From the NCBI GenBank assembly GCA_008017255.1, contig SSHD01000112.1, positions 1 through 5,773 on the forward strand: a stretch of 5,773 nucleotides of DNA, written 5' to 3'. The stretch comes from Acinetobacter sp. (lineage in GTDB: Bacteria; Pseudomonadota; Gammaproteobacteria; Pseudomonadales; Moraxellaceae). The notes below the pieces were generated by a model. The model searched no databases and was not told the origin of the DNA. It saw nothing but the letters and a program-made list of their open reading frames with translations. Both the position numbers and the translations under genes were made by a program. Below, one piece after another: positions 4,429-5,773 of the stretch; positions within the stretch are counted from its first letter, which is position 1, and every line of letters starts with the position of its first letter.

Positions 4429-4753
4429 TGTAAGTAAGTTCTTTGCGAAACAAATGTATGACAAAGGCTACGATGTCATACTTGAGGAAATGTACAAGAA
4501 ACCCTTTAACGACGCAGTCGTTGAGTTTCTTGAAACTAATGGCATGCAATACCTCAAAGTTTACCTAGATGCACCGATTGAGCTAGTGGTTGAGCGAGCA
4601 AAAGCGAGAGAAAAAGAAGTTTCAGACGATGAAATTCGTCGTCATTTTTCAGAAATTGAGCCATATACCGATGACTTTGTCATCGACACCACCAAGTATT
4701 CTAGCGAGGAAGCAGCCGATTTGATTATTGCCCAGCTTCAATCCAGAGCGTAA
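4397..4753 (+). pseudogene. C-terminal part of the split P-loop kinase
   Basis: An open frame from about 4391 with no start of its own at the natural point; the first ATG is at 4454 and lacks a clear ribosome-binding site. It encodes NRAEWSKIAHDVSKFFAKQM, then YDVILEEMYKKPFNDAVVEFL, KVYLDAPIELVVERAKAREKE (the arginine-bearing lid region of nucleotide and small-molecule kinases) and a C-terminal helix ending IIAQLQSRA. The Walker A start lies at 2122-2166, so roughly 35-40 residues between the two parts are missing, an estimate from usual kinase length. It lies 15 bases before the HAD gene and was probably its operon partner. The phosphorylated substrate is not recognisable. A 99-residue product from 4454 would lack the ATP site. 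Confidence 0.75.
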
Positions 4754-4768
4754 CAGAAAGAATAAAAC

Positions 4769-5515
4769 ATGACCGAACTATTATCAGAACAACCAACAAA
4801 CCCAGAACTATTAAAAGAAAACCCTGTCATTGTCGTAGACATTGACGGTGTATTGTTTGATACGCCGCAACACGCCGTAGACCGTTGGAACGCAGAGCAT
4901 GGCACAACTTATTCCGTTGAGGACATTTTTGACCACAATGCCAAGCACAATAAAGAGCGCGGCGTTGGTCGTCATTATCACGATAACGGTTCAGAAGCCG
5001 ACCCCGAAACTGGCGAACGATTTGACGATATATTCTATGGCGCGCAAAAAGATGTCGCTAATTATTTGCTCATGCCCGGGGCGCGTGAAGTATTGGCAAA
5101 ACTCAAAGAGGAATATGGTGCATCAGTTCATGCCCTTACCGCGCGAGATAAAAACAACCTTGAGGACGTAACACTGACTGCGCTTGGCGAACATTTCGGG
5201 GTCGGTGAAGCCGAAGAACATCTGATAGACGAACTGCACTTTTCTGGCGACCCTGATTTTATCGGGGAAACACAAGCCGATAAAGGCACTATTTTGCGCG
5301 ACAAACTGGGCGCACACATTATGGTTGAGGACAGTATTGCTAACGCTAAAAGCTCCAAAAAGGCCAATGTGGCAACTTTCGTATTAAGCAGAGCCTACAA
5401 CCAAAATGAACAGCATGACTGGTCGCCAGAGGACACTGCTCCTGATTGGGACACGCTGTATCACTTAATCTCTAAATCATTAGACGAACAAGGTTTTCGC
5501 AAAGTTACCGAGTAG
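4769..5515 (+). CDS. HAD-superfamily hydrolase, 5'-nucleotidase-like
   Basis: A 248-residue cytoplasmic phosphatase candidate. Motif I is D24-I-D26-G-V-L-F-D, with the nucleophile Asp24 and acid/base Asp26. Motif II is HALTAR (Thr124). Motif III is Lys172 in QADKGTIL. Motif IV is VEDS (Glu187, Asp188), the magnesium-binding acids. All four are present, so it should be active. The cap insertion (about 35-95) is rich in His, Asp and Glu (HNAKHNKERGVGRHYHDN). It resembles HAD nucleotidases acting on deoxyribonucleotides, but the substrate is inference. It starts 15 bases after the kinase fragment; a kinase plus a phosphatase suggests nucleotide turnover. It is the only intact gene left from the older cargo layer. 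Confidence 0.88.
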   Translation: MTELLSEQPTNPELLKENPVIVVDIDGVLFDTPQHAVDRWNAEHGTTYSVEDIFDHNAKHNKERGVGRHYHDNGSEADPETGERFDDIFYGAQKDVANYLLMPGAREVLAKLKEEYGASVHALTARDKNNLEDVTLTALGEHFGVGEAEEHLIDELHFSGDPDFIGETQADKGTILRDKLGAHIMVEDSIANAKSSKKANVATFVLSRAYNQNEQHDWSPEDTAPDWDTLYHLISKSLDEQGFRKVTE

Positions 5516-5535
5516 CAGCATATTACGCGGAGCGC

Positions 5536-5586
5536 GGTCGGCTATGCCGACCCGAGCCACGCCACCCCTACCGCTTTTGCGGTAGG
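5536..5586. repeat. Two tandem hairpins downstream of the HAD gene
   Basis: GGTCGGC (5536-5542)/GCCGACC (5546-5552) and CCTACCGC (5567-5574)/GCGGTAGG (5579-5586) are perfect stems of 7 and 8 bp with short loops. Neither is followed by a T-tract. They sit just outside the right terminal repeat (from 5589), closing the cargo arm. They may end transcription of the kinase-HAD operon or mark a protein-binding or replication site of the circle. Confidence 0.6.
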
Positions 5587-5588
5587 CG

Positions 5589-5765
5589 ACCCGAACCAGA
5601 AACACCCTTTTCCTTTTCTAAAAAATCTCGGCGGGGGAAATCTCAAAAAATATGCAAAGGGGTTTCTGGTCGGGGCGCAGCGGGCAGACTTGCCCGCTAG
5701 GCGGCGGGGCTTGGTTCAGCATTTTTCTTGGAAGTAGGTTCTAGCCTCGTTGTAGATAGACACCA
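5589..5765 (-). repeat. Right terminal segment, inverted copy of 1909-2085
   Basis: This 177-bp stretch is a perfect inverted match to 1909-2085 (paired positions sum to 7674). Read on the minus strand from 5765 it gives the last native recombinase codons (VSIYNEARTYFQEKC, TGA), the GC hairpin and an imperfect dyad built on CCAGAAAC. In the excised circle it joins 92-228 and completes the recombinase gene. Confidence 0.95.
5762..5765. other. attR core (right element junction)
   Basis: ACCA at 5762-5765 is the direct-repeat partner of the tRNA end at 92-95. Left of it the sequence matches the internal attP copy; right of it (AGTAAAAC) it does not, so that is chromosomal sequence that once followed the tRNA-Leu CCA end. 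Confidence 0.88.
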
Positions 5766-5773
5766 AGTAAAAC

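Noticed and set aside
1..5773. UGA recoded as glycine, as in some CPR lineages
   Set aside because: TGA ends the tetR gene exactly at a four-base overlap and ends the native recombinase; no conserved frame contains an in-frame TGA.
1..5773. CRISPR array, toxin-antitoxin pair, replication or conjugation genes
   Set aside because: No regularly spaced direct repeats, no initiator or relaxase motifs, and no paired small genes were seen on either strand.

Overview
The window holds one complete small integrative element, about 5.67 kb, sitting in the 3' end of a chromosomal tRNA-Leu(TAG) gene. Its ends can be read to the base. The left junction (attL) falls in the tRNA's terminal ACCA at 92-95, and the right junction (attR) is an ACCA at 5762-5765. 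An inverted, unbroken copy of the joined ends (attP) lies inside the element at 1909-1912. Joining 5765 to 95 would give a 5670-bp circle. The host is a bacterium with the standard code (TGA is used as a stop), moderate GC and tRNAs with encoded CCA. The recombinase type and the HAD gene are compatible with a Patescibacteria/CPR lineage such as Saccharibacteria, but this is a weak guess and no marker gene proves it.

Layout: (1) 1-95, tRNA-Leu, the integration target. (2) 92-1626, a large serine recombinase on the minus strand. Its last 15 native codons are cut off by the attL junction, and the frame instead runs antisense through the tRNA and off the window with no stop. (3) 1627-1775, the recombinase upstream region, with two interleaved dyads and a small palindrome. 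(4) 1776-2085, a 310-bp segment that is a perfect inverted copy of both element ends joined together. It carries the native recombinase 3' end with its TGA, and an intact attP. (5) 2086-5588, cargo: the start of a P-loop kinase gene with a promoter placed for a leaderless mRNA; a short remnant ORF; a tRNA-Gly(GCC) with a strong promoter enclosed in a perfect 10-bp inverted repeat; a TetR-type regulator overlapping an MDR oxidoreductase; the start of a small membrane-protein gene; the 3' part of the kinase gene; and an intact HAD-type nucleotidase-like gene. (6) 5589-5765, the right end, then a few bases of chromosome.

The cargo looks like two layers. An older kinase-HAD operon was broken when a block (tRNA-Gly, tetR, oxidoreductase, truncated membrane gene) was inserted between the kinase Walker A motif and the rest of the kinase. 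The TetR/oxidoreductase pair looks like a self-regulated redox or detoxification unit.

The most striking feature is the architecture. attP lies inside the recombinase coding sequence, and the circular form would have two identical 310-bp inverted repeats, each holding an attP and the recombinase C-terminus, separating a 1547-bp recombinase arm from a 3503-bp cargo arm. Inversion of the recombinase arm in the integrated state would swap the tRNA-antisense C-terminus for the native one, so the repeat could act as a switch on the recombinase. No replication gene, conjugation gene or obvious recombination directionality factor is visible.
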